Shown: positions 1 through 7,259 of the stretch, piece by piece
Layout of the letters: each line of letters begins with the position of its first letter
Position numbering within the stretch: the stretch's first letter is position 1
Assembly: GCA_964617995.1 (NCBI GenBank)
Contig: CAZTXD010000030.1
Span: 1 to 30,881 of the forward strand
DNA from: CAZTXD01 sp964617995
GTDB lineage: Bacteria > Actinomycetota > Acidimicrobiia > Spongiisociales > ZC4RG35
Direction of reading: 5' to 3'
DNA length: 30,881 nucleotides
Made by a program: the position numbers and the translations under genes
Notes under the pieces: model-generated
Databases searched by the model: none
The model's input: the letters and a program-made list of their open reading frames with translations, nothing else
What the model was told of the DNA's origin: nothing

Positions 1-223
1 GCGCCCGGTCAGAGTTCAGGTGTCGGACTGCTCAGGCTCTCGCCGGTGCACGACGACGCGTTGGTTTCGCACATGTGCCCACGCGTTCGCGTTGCGACTC
101 GTCCTTACCGGAGCGCTCTCGCCGCTCTGCGTCGCTCTCTGACCGTGCCCCGCACCTGGCGCTGACGCACTGCTGACGCAGCGCATCTCCAACATCGTTT
201 GCCGTCCAAGCCAGACATGCAGA
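1..223. other. Intergenic DNA, no gene recognised
   Basis: No reading frame here looks like a protein. A short direct repeat (gctgacgca, about 162-179) is followed by a cagcgcatctcc motif near 179-190. The same motif begins the tRNA-Ile-derived repeats at about 488, 5119 and 14223, so this stretch may hold the distal end of the same element on the far side of the intact tRNA gene. That is inference from a short match. Nothing else is supported. Confidence 0.3.
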
Positions 224-245
224 AACCCCCAGCACGCTGGGGGTT
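224..245 (-). terminator. Hairpin downstream of tRNA-Ile
   Basis: A near-perfect inverted repeat (AACCCCCAGC / GCTGGGGGTT) starts 6 bases beyond the tRNA 3' end on the minus strand. The GC-rich stem has a very tight loop, so in practice about 8 bp would pair. The tract after it is only weakly U-rich. Its position makes it the likely transcription terminator of the tRNA gene. Confidence 0.6.
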
Positions 246-251
246 CGGTAG

Positions 252-326
252 TGGGCCCACGTGGACTTGAACCACGGACCTCATCCTTATCAGGGATGCG
301 CTCTAACCGGACTGAGCTATGGGCCC
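252..326 (-). tRNA. tRNA-Ile (anticodon GAT)
   Basis: The reverse complement folds into a complete cloverleaf of 75 nt. The acceptor stem pairs GGGCCCA with TGGGCCC, with discriminator A. The D stem pairs GCTC with GAGC around a loop containing GG, and the anticodon stem pairs CATCC with GGATG around CTGATAA, giving anticodon GAT. The T stem pairs CGTGG with CCACG around TTCAAGT. CCA is not encoded. It decodes the isoleucine codon AUC (and AUU by wobble). A promoter lies just upstream and a hairpin just downstream. Its first 40 nt recur, broken off after the anticodon loop, at 5196-5235 and 14299-14338. Confidence 0.97.
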
Positions 327-339
327 CGGAGAACCCCTG

Positions 340-369
340 ATTGTACAAGTGCATTTGTGAGTTCGGGAA
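340..369 (-). promoter_or_regulatory. Promoter of tRNA-Ile
   Basis: On the minus strand a -10 box TACAAT (340-345) lies 13 bases upstream of the tRNA 5' end. A -35-like TTCCCG (364-369) lies 18 bases further up. The stretch around the -35 (tcgggaagtcgagat, 363-377) is identical to the one at 14373-14387 in front of the tRNA-half copy. Boxes were read by eye. Confidence 0.6.
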
Positions 370-487
370 GTCGAGATGAGCGGTGGGGCCGAGCACGAGG
401 CGACGACGCGTTTGGCCTCATCATGCGCCCTGGCCGATCGACGGTCGACTGCAGAAATCGTTGCGATTGATCCGCGGATCTCCCTGA

Positions 488-586
488 CAGCGCATCGCCT
501 GGCCAGGGGAGCTACGGTGGCTGGCGACCTGGGTTTCACCCGGTTAGCACAGCGTTCGGCTCAAAATAGCTATCAGGGATGCGCTC
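488..586 (-). repeat. tRNA-Ile-derived repeat, copy B (degenerate)
   Basis: On the minus strand this copy reads GAGCGCATCCCTGATA, identical to the tRNA-Ile stretch from the D stem through the anticodon, then leaves the tRNA sequence exactly where the other copies do. The remainder matches the copies at 5117-5235 and 14221-14338: a CTATT-like segment, GAGCC, then GCTAACC, AACCCAGGT and GATGCGCTG. The acceptor and D-loop part is decayed (upstream of GAGCGC it reads GACGATTG), and no promoter is visible. GAGCGC and GCGATGCGC form part of a long-range inverted repeat. Confidence 0.7.
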
Positions 587-676
587 CAATCGTCCCGCCA
601 TTCGCGAGGGTAGGCGTCGTCGGCTTATGGTTGGCGCTCATCTATTTGTCGGTGCTTCCCTCCAACGTCCGTGAGG

Positions 677-697
677 TTTCCCGGGCATATCGGGAAA
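677..697 (-). terminator. Hairpin after the SARP-WD40 gene
   Basis: Minus-strand inverted repeat TTTCCCG / CGGGAAA (7 bp stem, 7 nt loop) located 23 bases beyond the stop codon at 721. There is no T-tract after it, so it may be a weak or factor-assisted terminator, or an mRNA 3' stability hairpin. Confidence 0.4.
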
Positions 698-720
698 GCC
701 AGACCATCAGGAAACCGTGG

Positions 721-3700
721 CTACTCGGCAGGACAGGCCTCCAAGTGCAGGTAGATCCGGCATTCTCGGTCGGTGAGCGGCCGGGTCACCCGGGTCTCGG
801 CGATCTCGATCAGCTCGTCGGTGTCGAGGGTCCAGATCCAGATCGCCCAGTTGGTCGCCGACATGGAGGCGATGTGGTTACCGTCGGGATGAAAGGCCAC
901 GGATTCCACCGCGTGGTCGTGGCCCTGGAGGTTCCAGAGCTCTTCACCGGTCTCGACATCCCAGATCCGTACGGTCGCATCGTTGCCCGCCGTGGCCAGT
1001 CGCTTCCCCTCCGGACCGAAGACCACTCGATTCACCGCTCCCGCGTGACCGGTCAAGGTTCGGAGGAGTGACCAATCCTGTGTGCTCCAAAGATAGACGG
1101 TCCCATCGGTATCAGAAGCGGCCGCCAGGCTGCCATCGGGTGAAAATCCGACGTCGACAAGGGCCTCATCACCGGATCGTATTTCCCTGGCCAGGGTCCA
1201 TGTCGCGGAATCCCAGAGACGGACCACCCCGTCCAATGCCACGGTCACCACGTGCCTGTCATCGGGAGTAAACACCGCACCGGCGACTTCGAAGTCATGC
1301 TCGAGTTCAGCGATGAGTTGCTGCGGAGACAGTTCCCAAACCCGGAGCGTCTTCTCGCATTGGTAGCCGACCGCCAGGACCCGACCGTCGCGTGAGAAGG
1401 CGGGGTAAAACCCGGGAGCCCAAATCCGGCACGCCTCCCCAGGCGCAGGGATCTCCTGCAACAGGTCACCGGTCTCTGTGTCCCAGACGCCAATGGCAGG
1501 CTCAAACGGGTCAACACGGTCTTGACGTCCCTCCTCGTCGATGGCGGCGATCTGGGCAGCAAAGCGACTTTCGTCATCAGTGAAGGCCACCCGTCCGCTG
1601 TAGGCCTCTGGGATTCGCGTCTGCTCGCCGCTGGCTAGGTCGACGAGTTGCATTCCGTGAAAGTCGCCGTGGGTCACCACTGCCAAGCGGCGACCCTCGT
1701 CGAAGAACCTGATGTCAATGGGGAAGCGACTGCCGATCGAGGTGACCTCACCCCGCCCAGTCAGGCTGGTGTTCCACAGTCGCACGGTGCGGTCGCCGGA
1801 TCCGCTCACCAGCGTGTCGCCACTCGAGTCGAAGTCGATGCCGCCGACTGTCCCTGTGTGACCGGCCAGACGTAGCGCTCTCGTCACCTCCTCGAACGGC
1901 CGGGTCTCCCACACGCTGAGCACGCCTTCATTTAGGAGTCCGGTGGCCAGGCGATCACCGCTCGGATCGAACTCGAGGGCGATGGCATTGGCCAGCACCC
2001 CGGCGGCGAACTCCACGGGCAATTGCTCGCCGGTACGGGGATCCCACACCGTGATGTGTCCCCCAGCGGCGACCGCCAGGGGCCCATGAGGATTGAATGA
2101 TGCACCCACGATTTCGTTGTCGCCCGCTATCTCGATCCTGGTCACCTCGGCTCCGGTTTCAGTGTCGAAAACCAGGACTTCACGCCTTTCCAAGAAGGGC
2201 ACTGCCAGGAGAGTGCCGTCGTGGCTCACCACTACCCCTCCCCCAACCACTCCGCCAGACTCCCAGCGACGCTCCACGGCCCATGTATCTGTGCTCCACT
2301 GAATCACCGGCAGGTCCGGCGACTCTCCGGCGGCCGAGGTGTACAGCCACCTCCCGTTCGGCCCGAACACCACACTCCTGGCAAACTCCAGGTTCCCTTC
2401 GGCTGCGATCAAGCGGACCACGAGGGTTCCTGTCTGCACCTCCCAGATCCGGACCACGCCGTCCGGCCCGAAAGCTGCCAGTTGACGCCCGTCCGGGGAA
2501 AAGGAGACTCCGGGACCTCCACGGTTGACCGCCAAGTCCACCGGCGCCTCCGGTTCCAGCGTCCTGACCAGCTCGCCGCTCTCACGGTCAAGGAGCACGA
2601 CAGTCGCTCCGTCCCCGGTCATCGCCACCAGACTGTCATCAGGACTGATCTGCACTCCCACGGCCTGGGCAAGCGGACGATCCGCTTCCCAGGTGGCCCT
2701 CCACAACTCACGGGATTGCGTGGCCGCGCGATGGAGCGCCTCCACCGCCTCCCGCGCATTCTCATCAGCCCTAACAGCCTCTAGGGCGAGGAGCAGGCTC
2801 AATTGCGGGTCGGTATCCACGAGGGTGGCCGAGGCGGCTGCCAGCTCCCGCGCGGTGGCGGTTCGCTCCCGGCCCCGGATGAACAATGCCAAACCCGAAA
2901 CAAGCAGGACTGCCAAGGTAAGGACAGCAACGAGCGACCAACGTCTCATGTTCTGCTGTCTTCGACGTCGGTCCTCGTAACGTCGACTGGCGGCGATGAA
3001 TTCGTGCTCGTCTTGGGTGAGTGCAAGATCGGTTCCCGTTAGCCACGTCTCGAACTGCTCGAGTCGGCCGCCGCCGACGAGGTAGGAAGGATCCTCGCCG
3101 GCGTCTCGCCATTCCGCGAGAGCGCTCGCCAGCCGCCGCTGGAGGAGTAAACCCTCCCGGGCCTCTTCGATCCATTCCCGGAGCCTGGGCCATTCCCGGA
3201 GCAAGGCTTCGTGGGCGATCTCCACGGTGGCCTCGCCCGTTTCCGGATCTCGGTCGAAGGTGAGGAGACGGTGCTGGCCGAAGATCTCCAGCACGCCGTC
3301 CAGATCGCTCCGGTCGAGGGGGAGTTGCGCCAGCTCTGCAGTCACCATTCTCCGCCGGAGGTGCTCACCTTCGTCGGTGAGGACCACCAACCGGAGGAAG
3401 CCTTGGCGGATGGCCTCTCGGCCTGAGTCATCCAGTCCCCGATAGAGGTCCTCGGCTCTCCGAGCCAGGGCACCGGAGATCTCTCCGGCAGCCCGGTAGG
3501 CATCGACGGTGAGCCCATCCCCGGTGCGTCGCTCGAAGAGGTCGGTGAGGGCATACTGGAGGAGAGGGAGGGCCCCCGGGCGGGCCGCCGCATCTCGGGT
3601 CATCTCCGCCACCAGCTCGGGATCCGCCCGCACCCCCACCCGGGCGGCGGGCTCGGTGACAGCCGCCCGGACCTCATGCTCGGCGAGGGGCGGGACCAGC

Positions 3701-5052
3701 TCCAAACAGGGCTGGAGCAGCCGAGCCAGCTCGGGATACTGCAAGAGGCGATCCAGAATGTCGGCCCGGATCGTCACCACCACCCGCAGTCCGCTCCCTC
3801 CGTGGGCCGTGGCGGTGGCGATCCAGTCGAGGAAGGTCCGGCGCGTCCGGTCGTCCTCGGTGAGGGTGAAGATCTCCTCGAACTGGTCGATGACCAACAG
3901 CGTCGGCTCCTCGACAGCCGCCGGCAGGTCAAAGAAATCCTCCTCTTCCACCTCCCCTCCGGCGCGGCCTCCCAGGGCCTTCCGCAGAGCCCCCAGGGGG
4001 TCCTGTCCCGGGTAGAGGGTCTCCACCCGCCAGTCCTCTGATCCCGACACCGCCCCCTCCCGGAGGTCCGGGATCAGTCCGGCTCGCACCACCGAGGACT
4101 TCCCCGATCCCGAGGGACCGGCCACCACCACCAGGCGCCCCGTCACGTCGCGGCGGCCGAGGCGCTCGGTGAGCCGTCTCACCAGGTCGGCGCGGCCGAA
4201 GAAGTCCTCGGTATCATCCTCGGTGAAGGGACGGAGACCCTTGTAGGGATTGCGGTGGGGGATGGCGCCTGCCGGGGAGACCAGCGCCCCCAGGGGATCG
4301 GCCGACCGCAGCATCGGGTCGTGGTCCAAGACGGCCTGCTCCAGGCGCTGCAGCTCCGGCGAGGGCTCGAGGCCCAGGTCCTCGGCCAGCACCCGACGGG
4401 CTTCCTGGTAGACGCCCAGGGCATCGGTCTGGCGCCCCGCACGGTACAAGACCAGCATGAGTAGAGACCGGAGACGCTCCCGGTAGGGATGGGCGGCCAC
4501 CGCCCGCTCCAGGTCGGAGACGAGGGAGATGTCCTCCCCAGAGCGCAGGTCGGCCTCGAAGCGGGCCTCCTGAGCCGCCAGGTGGAGCTCTTCCAGGCGA
4601 GCCGCCTCCTCCCGCAGGGAGGGGGCGTCGTCTGCCAGATCGTCATAAGGAGGTCCCCGCCAGAGTCCCAGAGCCTGCCGGAGAATCTGGGCGGCGGCGG
4701 CGGGATCGGAGGCGAGGCGGGAGCGGCCTTCGTGCACGAGCGCCTCGAAGCGGTGGGCGTCGACCTGGTCGGGCTCCATCTCCAAGAGGTAACCGGGTGG
4801 CCGGCCCCTGAGGATCTCCCCGTCCCGGTTGACGAGGCTCCGCAGGTGAGCGGCGTGGGACTGGACCGTCTTTCGGGCCGCCCGGGTAGGAGACTCCCCC
4901 CATATTTCGTCGATGAGGCGGTCGGTGGAGACCACTCGGTTGAGGTTGGTCAGGAGGACGGCCAGAACCAACTGCTGTTGATGCCCGCCGAGCGACAGTG
5001 GTTCGTCCTCCCGGAATACCTCGAGAGGGCCCAGCACACCGAACTCCACCAT
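721..5052 (-). CDS. SARP/BTAD regulator with NTPase, membrane helix and WD40 repeats
   Basis: A 1443-residue multidomain regulator of the AfsR/SARP type. Residues 1-95 are an OmpR/PhoB-like winged helix and about 95-250 the BTAD domain. The segment NPYKGLRPF (268-276) opens a STAND-type NTPase with Walker A GPSGSGKSS (312-320) and Walker B LLVID (385-389). One clear transmembrane helix lies at about 705-726. From about 790 to the end are WD40 repeats with LWD/IWD signatures. The family usually acts as NTP-switched transcription activators. Here the helix should separate the DNA-binding and NTPase part from the WD40 propeller, suggesting a membrane-tethered sensor (inference). The ATG at 5052 fits the family N-terminus and lies 7 bases after a TAGGCT box, so the mRNA is probably leaderless. 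The gene is bracketed by tRNA-derived repeats at 488-586 and 5117-5235. Its target genes are unknown. Confidence 0.9.
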   Translation of the reverse strand: MVEFGVLGPLEVFREDEPLSLGGHQQQLVLAVLLTNLNRVVSTDRLIDEIWGESPTRAARKTVQSHAAHLRSLVNRDGEILRGRPPGYLLEMEPDQVDAHRFEALVHEGRSRLASDPAAAAQILRQALGLWRGPPYDDLADDAPSLREEAARLEELHLAAQEARFEADLRSGEDISLVSDLERAVAAHPYRERLRSLLMLVLYRAGRQTDALGVYQEARRVLAEDLGLEPSPELQRLEQAVLDHDPMLRSADPLGALVSPAGAIPHRNPYKGLRPFTEDDTEDFFGRADLVRRLTERLGRRDVTGRLVVVAGPSGSGKSSVVRAGLIPDLREGAVSGSEDWRVETLYPGQDPLGALRKALGGRAGGEVEEEDFFDLPAAVEEPTLLVIDQFEEIFTLTEDDRTRRTFLDWIATATAHGGSGLRVVVTIRADILDRLLQYPELARLLQPCLELVPPLAEHEVRAAVTEPAARVGVRADPELVAEMTRDAAARPGALPLLQYALTDLFERRTGDGLTVDAYRAAGEISGALARRAEDLYRGLDDSGREAIRQGFLRLVVLTDEGEHLRRRMVTAELAQLPLDRSDLDGVLEIFGQHRLLTFDRDPETGEATVEIAHEALLREWPRLREWIEEAREGLLLQRRLASALAEWRDAGEDPSYLVGGGRLEQFETWLTGTDLALTQDEHEFIAASRRYEDRRRRQQNMRRWSLVAVLTLAVLLVSGLALFIRGRERTATARELAAASATLVDTDPQLSLLLALEAVRADENAREAVEALHRAATQSRELWRATWEADRPLAQAVGVQISPDDSLVAMTGDGATVVLLDRESGELVRTLEPEAPVDLAVNRGGPGVSFSPDGRQLAAFGPDGVVRIWEVQTGTLVVRLIAAEGNLEFARSVVFGPNGRWLYTSAAGESPDLPVIQWSTDTWAVERRWESGGVVGGGVVVSHDGTLLAVPFLERREVLVFDTETGAEVTRIEIAGDNEIVGASFNPHGPLAVAAGGHITVWDPRTGEQLPVEFAAGVLANAIALEFDPSGDRLATGLLNEGVLSVWETRPFEEVTRALRLAGHTGTVGGIDFDSSGDTLVSGSGDRTVRLWNTSLTGRGEVTSIGSRFPIDIRFFDEGRRLAVVTHGDFHGMQLVDLASGEQTRIPEAYSGRVAFTDDESRFAAQIAAIDEEGRQDRVDPFEPAIGVWDTETGDLLQEIPAPGEACRIWAPGFYPAFSRDGRVLAVGYQCEKTLRVWELSPQQLIAELEHDFEVAGAVFTPDDRHVVTVALDGVVRLWDSATWTLAREIRSGDEALVDVGFSPDGSLAAASDTDGTVYLWSTQDWSLLRTLTGHAGAVNRVVFGPEGKRLATAGNDATVRIWDVETGEELWNLQGHDHAVESVAFHPDGNHIASMSATNWAIWIWTLDTDELIEIAETRVTRPLTDRECRIYLHLEACPAE

Positions 5053-5059
5053 CTTTCCC

Positions 5060-5065
5060 AGCCTA
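5060..5065 (-). promoter_or_regulatory. -10 box of the SARP-WD40 gene (leaderless)
   Basis: TAGGCT on the minus strand, ending 7 bases before the ATG at 5052, which would place the transcript start at or next to the start codon. The same GGTAGGCT octamer precedes the CtpE-like gene at 24942-24949. No convincing -35 was found. Confidence 0.45.
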
Positions 5066-5116
5066 CCGATACCGCACCATCCGGGTCCTCAGGGGTTTCG
5101 AGTTGTGGCGATCAGT

Positions 5117-5235
5117 CACAGCGCATCTCTAGGCGAGTAACGGTCACCGGGAACCTGGGTTCTGCCTGGTGAGCCCGGCGCTCGGCTCGGAATAGTCATC
5201 AGGGGTGTGCTCTAACCGGACTGAGCCATGGGCCC
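5117..5235 (-). repeat. tRNA-Ile-derived repeat, copy C
   Basis: On the minus strand, 5235-5196 matches the first 40 nt of tRNA-Ile at 36 of 40 positions, including the GGGCCCA acceptor strand, D arm and GAT anticodon. It then departs at the 3' side of the anticodon loop. The rest (CTATTCCGAGCC, GAGCGC, AACCCAGGT, GATGCGCTGTGAC) follows copies B and D. There is no 3' half, so it cannot fold as a tRNA. Unlike copy D it has no tRNA promoter: directly before the acceptor strand lies the coding sequence of the membrane protein, whose reading frame continues through the repeat to a stop at 5144. Confidence 0.8.
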
Positions 5236-5998
5236 GACGTTCCGCCATGACCAGGTAGACCACTCCCCATGCCATGGCCGCCAATGCCCAGCCCGTGATG
5301 GCCGACGACCCCACGTCCGGGAAGACGAGCGATTGGAGCCCGTAGATGGCGGAGACCATCCCTGCCACCCAGGCGGTGAGACGCCAACCGGTGTGGTTCG
5401 AAGAGCCGATCAACGCCCACAGGATGACGAGCACGGCCAGTTGCGTCATCAGGCCCCAGTGGCCTCTCTCCGCGTGCACGTCGCCGGCGACGTCGAGAAG
5501 CTGGAGTCTTGCCTGATCTACGGCGAATACCAGCCAGGGAACTGCGGCTACAGCCGTCAAGCCGGCCATCGCACCATCGAAATGAGGAACCTTCAGCAGG
5601 TCGCCACGGCGAGGATGAAGGAAGGCAAGCAGCAGAAGGAGGGCCAGAACAATGACTCCGAAGAGGTCGAATCTCCCCCTCAAGACGTCTGCGACGATGA
5701 TGAGCACCGGGATGGCCAGAGCCTGAAGCATCGGCGCCGCTTTCGACTGTGGTCGGTGAAGCTGGACGGCTACGCCGATCACCAGTGACCACGCCATCAT
5801 GGAGAGGGCAGTGTCATGGACTCGATGAACCAGGTCGGCTCGAGTCAGGTCGTCGAACATCGACAGCAACGTGTCGTCCGGCAGCCAGAACAGGACGAGA
5901 AACGGCAACAGGGGGCCAACGAGGACAAGGAGCAGCAGTAAGGGCAGCGCTGCCACCACTCGAAGGGCCACTCGTCGTCTCTTGGGTTGGTCCATCAT
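5144..5998 (-). CDS. Multi-pass membrane protein with a repeat-derived C-terminus
   Basis: A 284-residue hydrophobic protein with about eight predicted membrane helices, from an N-terminal Leu-rich segment (about 13-38) to a last helix ending near residue 250. I do not recognise the family. A strong GGAGGAGG just upstream (about 6000-6007) supports ATG 5998 or the adjacent ATG 5995. The last 30 residues or so (from about 255, starting RAHGSVRLEH) are translated from the tRNA-Ile-derived repeat at 5117-5235: the frame runs through the tRNA acceptor, D arm and anticodon sequence. The native C-terminus and stop have therefore probably been replaced. It lies 91 bases upstream of the SARP gene on the same strand; a shared transcript is possible, but that gene has its own -10 box. 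Confidence 0.75.
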   Translation of the reverse strand: MMDQPKRRRVALRVVAALPLLLLLVLVGPLLPFLVLFWLPDDTLLSMFDDLTRADLVHRVHDTALSMMAWSLVIGVAVQLHRPQSKAAPMLQALAIPVLIIVADVLRGRFDLFGVIVLALLLLLAFLHPRRGDLLKVPHFDGAMAGLTAVAAVPWLVFAVDQARLQLLDVAGDVHAERGHWGLMTQLAVLVILWALIGSSNHTGWRLTAWVAGMVSAIYGLQSLVFPDVGSSAITGWALAAMAWGVVYLVMAERRAHGSVRLEHTPDDYSEPSAGLTRQNPGSR

Positions 5999-6110
5999 TC
6001 CTCCTCCACCTGAGATGGTGTGGCCAATGCATGACCACACCGCCTGCCGGGGATCAGTGCCACCACCACACTGTTGGTGCGGTCACCCTCATTCCCTCTC
6101 CGGACGGTCG

Positions 6111-7106
6111 TCAGCGCATCTCCTCTCGACGGTGCTTTGCCGCCACCTGCTCCAGGTCGGAACGTTCGAAGGCGTCGGCGGGGATCTCGGCCACCCGAAC
6201 CGGTGTCCTCGTCGTCACGGTGGCGGTGGCGAGCCCGGACTCGAGGATGGCACGCTCACCGACGATGGCCCCCGGCCCCAGCTCGGCGACTTCCTTGCCG
6301 TCGATCTCCACCCGCAACATCCCATCCAGGACCAGGTAGATGACCGATCCGGACTCACCTTGCTGGATGAGGGTGAAACCGGAGTCGAAACCGACGATCT
6401 TCGGCTTCGCCGTTGACATCACGACACTCGACAGCTCCCGCTCCACCTGCGACTCCACCTCGGAGACCAGTATCGGACGCTCGAAGTTATGCCAGGGTGA
6501 TCGGTCGTGGTCGTGGACCCTGGTCCACTCGGCGAAGTCGGTTACCCCGCTCTTGGAGGCCAGCTCGCCGTCGGGCCCGTAGATCCAGTGACGCGGGAAG
6601 GGTGAGGCGCCCACCAGCTCGAACTCCGACGCGCCGTCGGCGGTGACAGTGAGAGCCAGGGTCGTCCAGGCCGACGGGGCGGTAATCCGCACATAGGGTG
6701 GTCGGTCGATTCGACGGGGGAGCGGCGCCGCGGTGCGGCCCCCGGCCGTCTGCACGAAACGCACCCGGTCACCCTCGACGGCGGGCAGATCCTGGAGAAC
6801 GGGAAAGCCGATCCCCGGCAGCGTGACCGAGATCCCGAGTCGTGCCCTCGAAGAGCCAACGATCCCCCCACCGGAGTACCCGGTGTCGACCACATCCCCG
6901 TTGTCGACTTCGACCCAGGCGGCCAGATGGTTGACGAAACGGAACCGGTCCTCCTCTCGCAGCTTCTCCAACACGTCGGGATCGACATGGTCCGGTGGGG
7001 GCTGGTCGTAGTGGCCGATCCCCAGGTCCATGGGTACCCGCATCGGCCCGCTCATGGCCTCGGACGGGATCCACGAGACCGATGTCACCGAGCTCTCGAT
7101 TCGCAT
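6111..7106 (-). CDS. Protein with C-terminal cyclic-nucleotide-binding-like domain
   Basis: A 331-residue protein. Residues about 235-325 form a CRP-type cyclic-nucleotide-binding beta-roll: FTLIQQGESGSVIYLVLDG, a glycine-rich turn, then GERAILESGLATATV (283-297) as the phosphate-binding cassette. The Gly-Glu pair is kept (283-284). At the place where CRP-like proteins carry the phosphate-contacting Arg there is Ala293, so canonical cAMP binding is uncertain. The N-terminal 230 residues (beta-rich, many Pro and Gly, no membrane helix) are not a domain I know. There is no DNA-binding domain, so it is not a CRP-type activator. The ATG at 7106 has GGAGGA 3 bases upstream. It diverges from a response regulator-cyclase gene 153 bases away, which suggests it is an effector or sensor for that cyclase (inference). 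Confidence 0.75.
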   Translation of the reverse strand: MRIESSVTSVSWIPSEAMSGPMRVPMDLGIGHYDQPPPDHVDPDVLEKLREEDRFRFVNHLAAWVEVDNGDVVDTGYSGGGIVGSSRARLGISVTLPGIGFPVLQDLPAVEGDRVRFVQTAGGRTAAPLPRRIDRPPYVRITAPSAWTTLALTVTADGASEFELVGASPFPRHWIYGPDGELASKSGVTDFAEWTRVHDHDRSPWHNFERPILVSEVESQVERELSSVVMSTAKPKIVGFDSGFTLIQQGESGSVIYLVLDGMLRVEIDGKEVAELGPGAIVGERAILESGLATATVTTRTPVRVAEIPADAFERSDLEQVAAKHRREEMR

Positions 7107-7246
7107 GCTTCCTCCGATGAAGACTCCTGATCACCATCGTGCCGGGAGGGGACCGGGGTGACGAGTGGGGTATCCACCCATCCGGGTGTGGTTTCCCCCA
7201 CATTCCGATACGGGCCATCACGGTGTCCGGGCCGGCCGAGGACGCG

Positions 7247-7252
7247 TACTTT
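7247..7252 (+). promoter_or_regulatory. -10 box of the receiver-cyclase operon (leaderless)
   Basis: TACTTT ending 7 bases before the ATG at 7260. No good ribosome binding site lies close to that ATG, so the transcript probably begins at or beside the start codon. The -35 is not obvious. Confidence 0.4.
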
Positions 7253-7259
7253 GGGTTCC

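Larger units (their letters stand above)
327..720. other. Gene-poor stretch between tRNA-Ile and the SARP-WD40 gene
   Basis: About 390 bases with no supported gene. It holds the tRNA promoter (340-369), a degenerate tRNA-Ile-derived repeat (about 488-586) and a hairpin after the SARP gene (677-697). The longer frames across it have no recognisable protein features and run through the repeat. Confidence 0.6.

Noticed and set aside
488..586. Integron attC-like sites
   Set aside because: The repeats have inverted segments and flank genes, but there is no integrase, the enclosed blocks are many genes long, and the tRNA identity explains the conserved part better.
376..1071. 231-codon plus-strand frame near the tRNA
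   Set aside because: It runs through the repeat and then antisense to the WD40 region, with no protein features.
5196..5235. Second or third tRNA-Ile gene at copies C and D
   Set aside because: Only the first 40 nt are present; the anticodon 3' strand, T arm and acceptor 3' strand are missing, so no cloverleaf forms.
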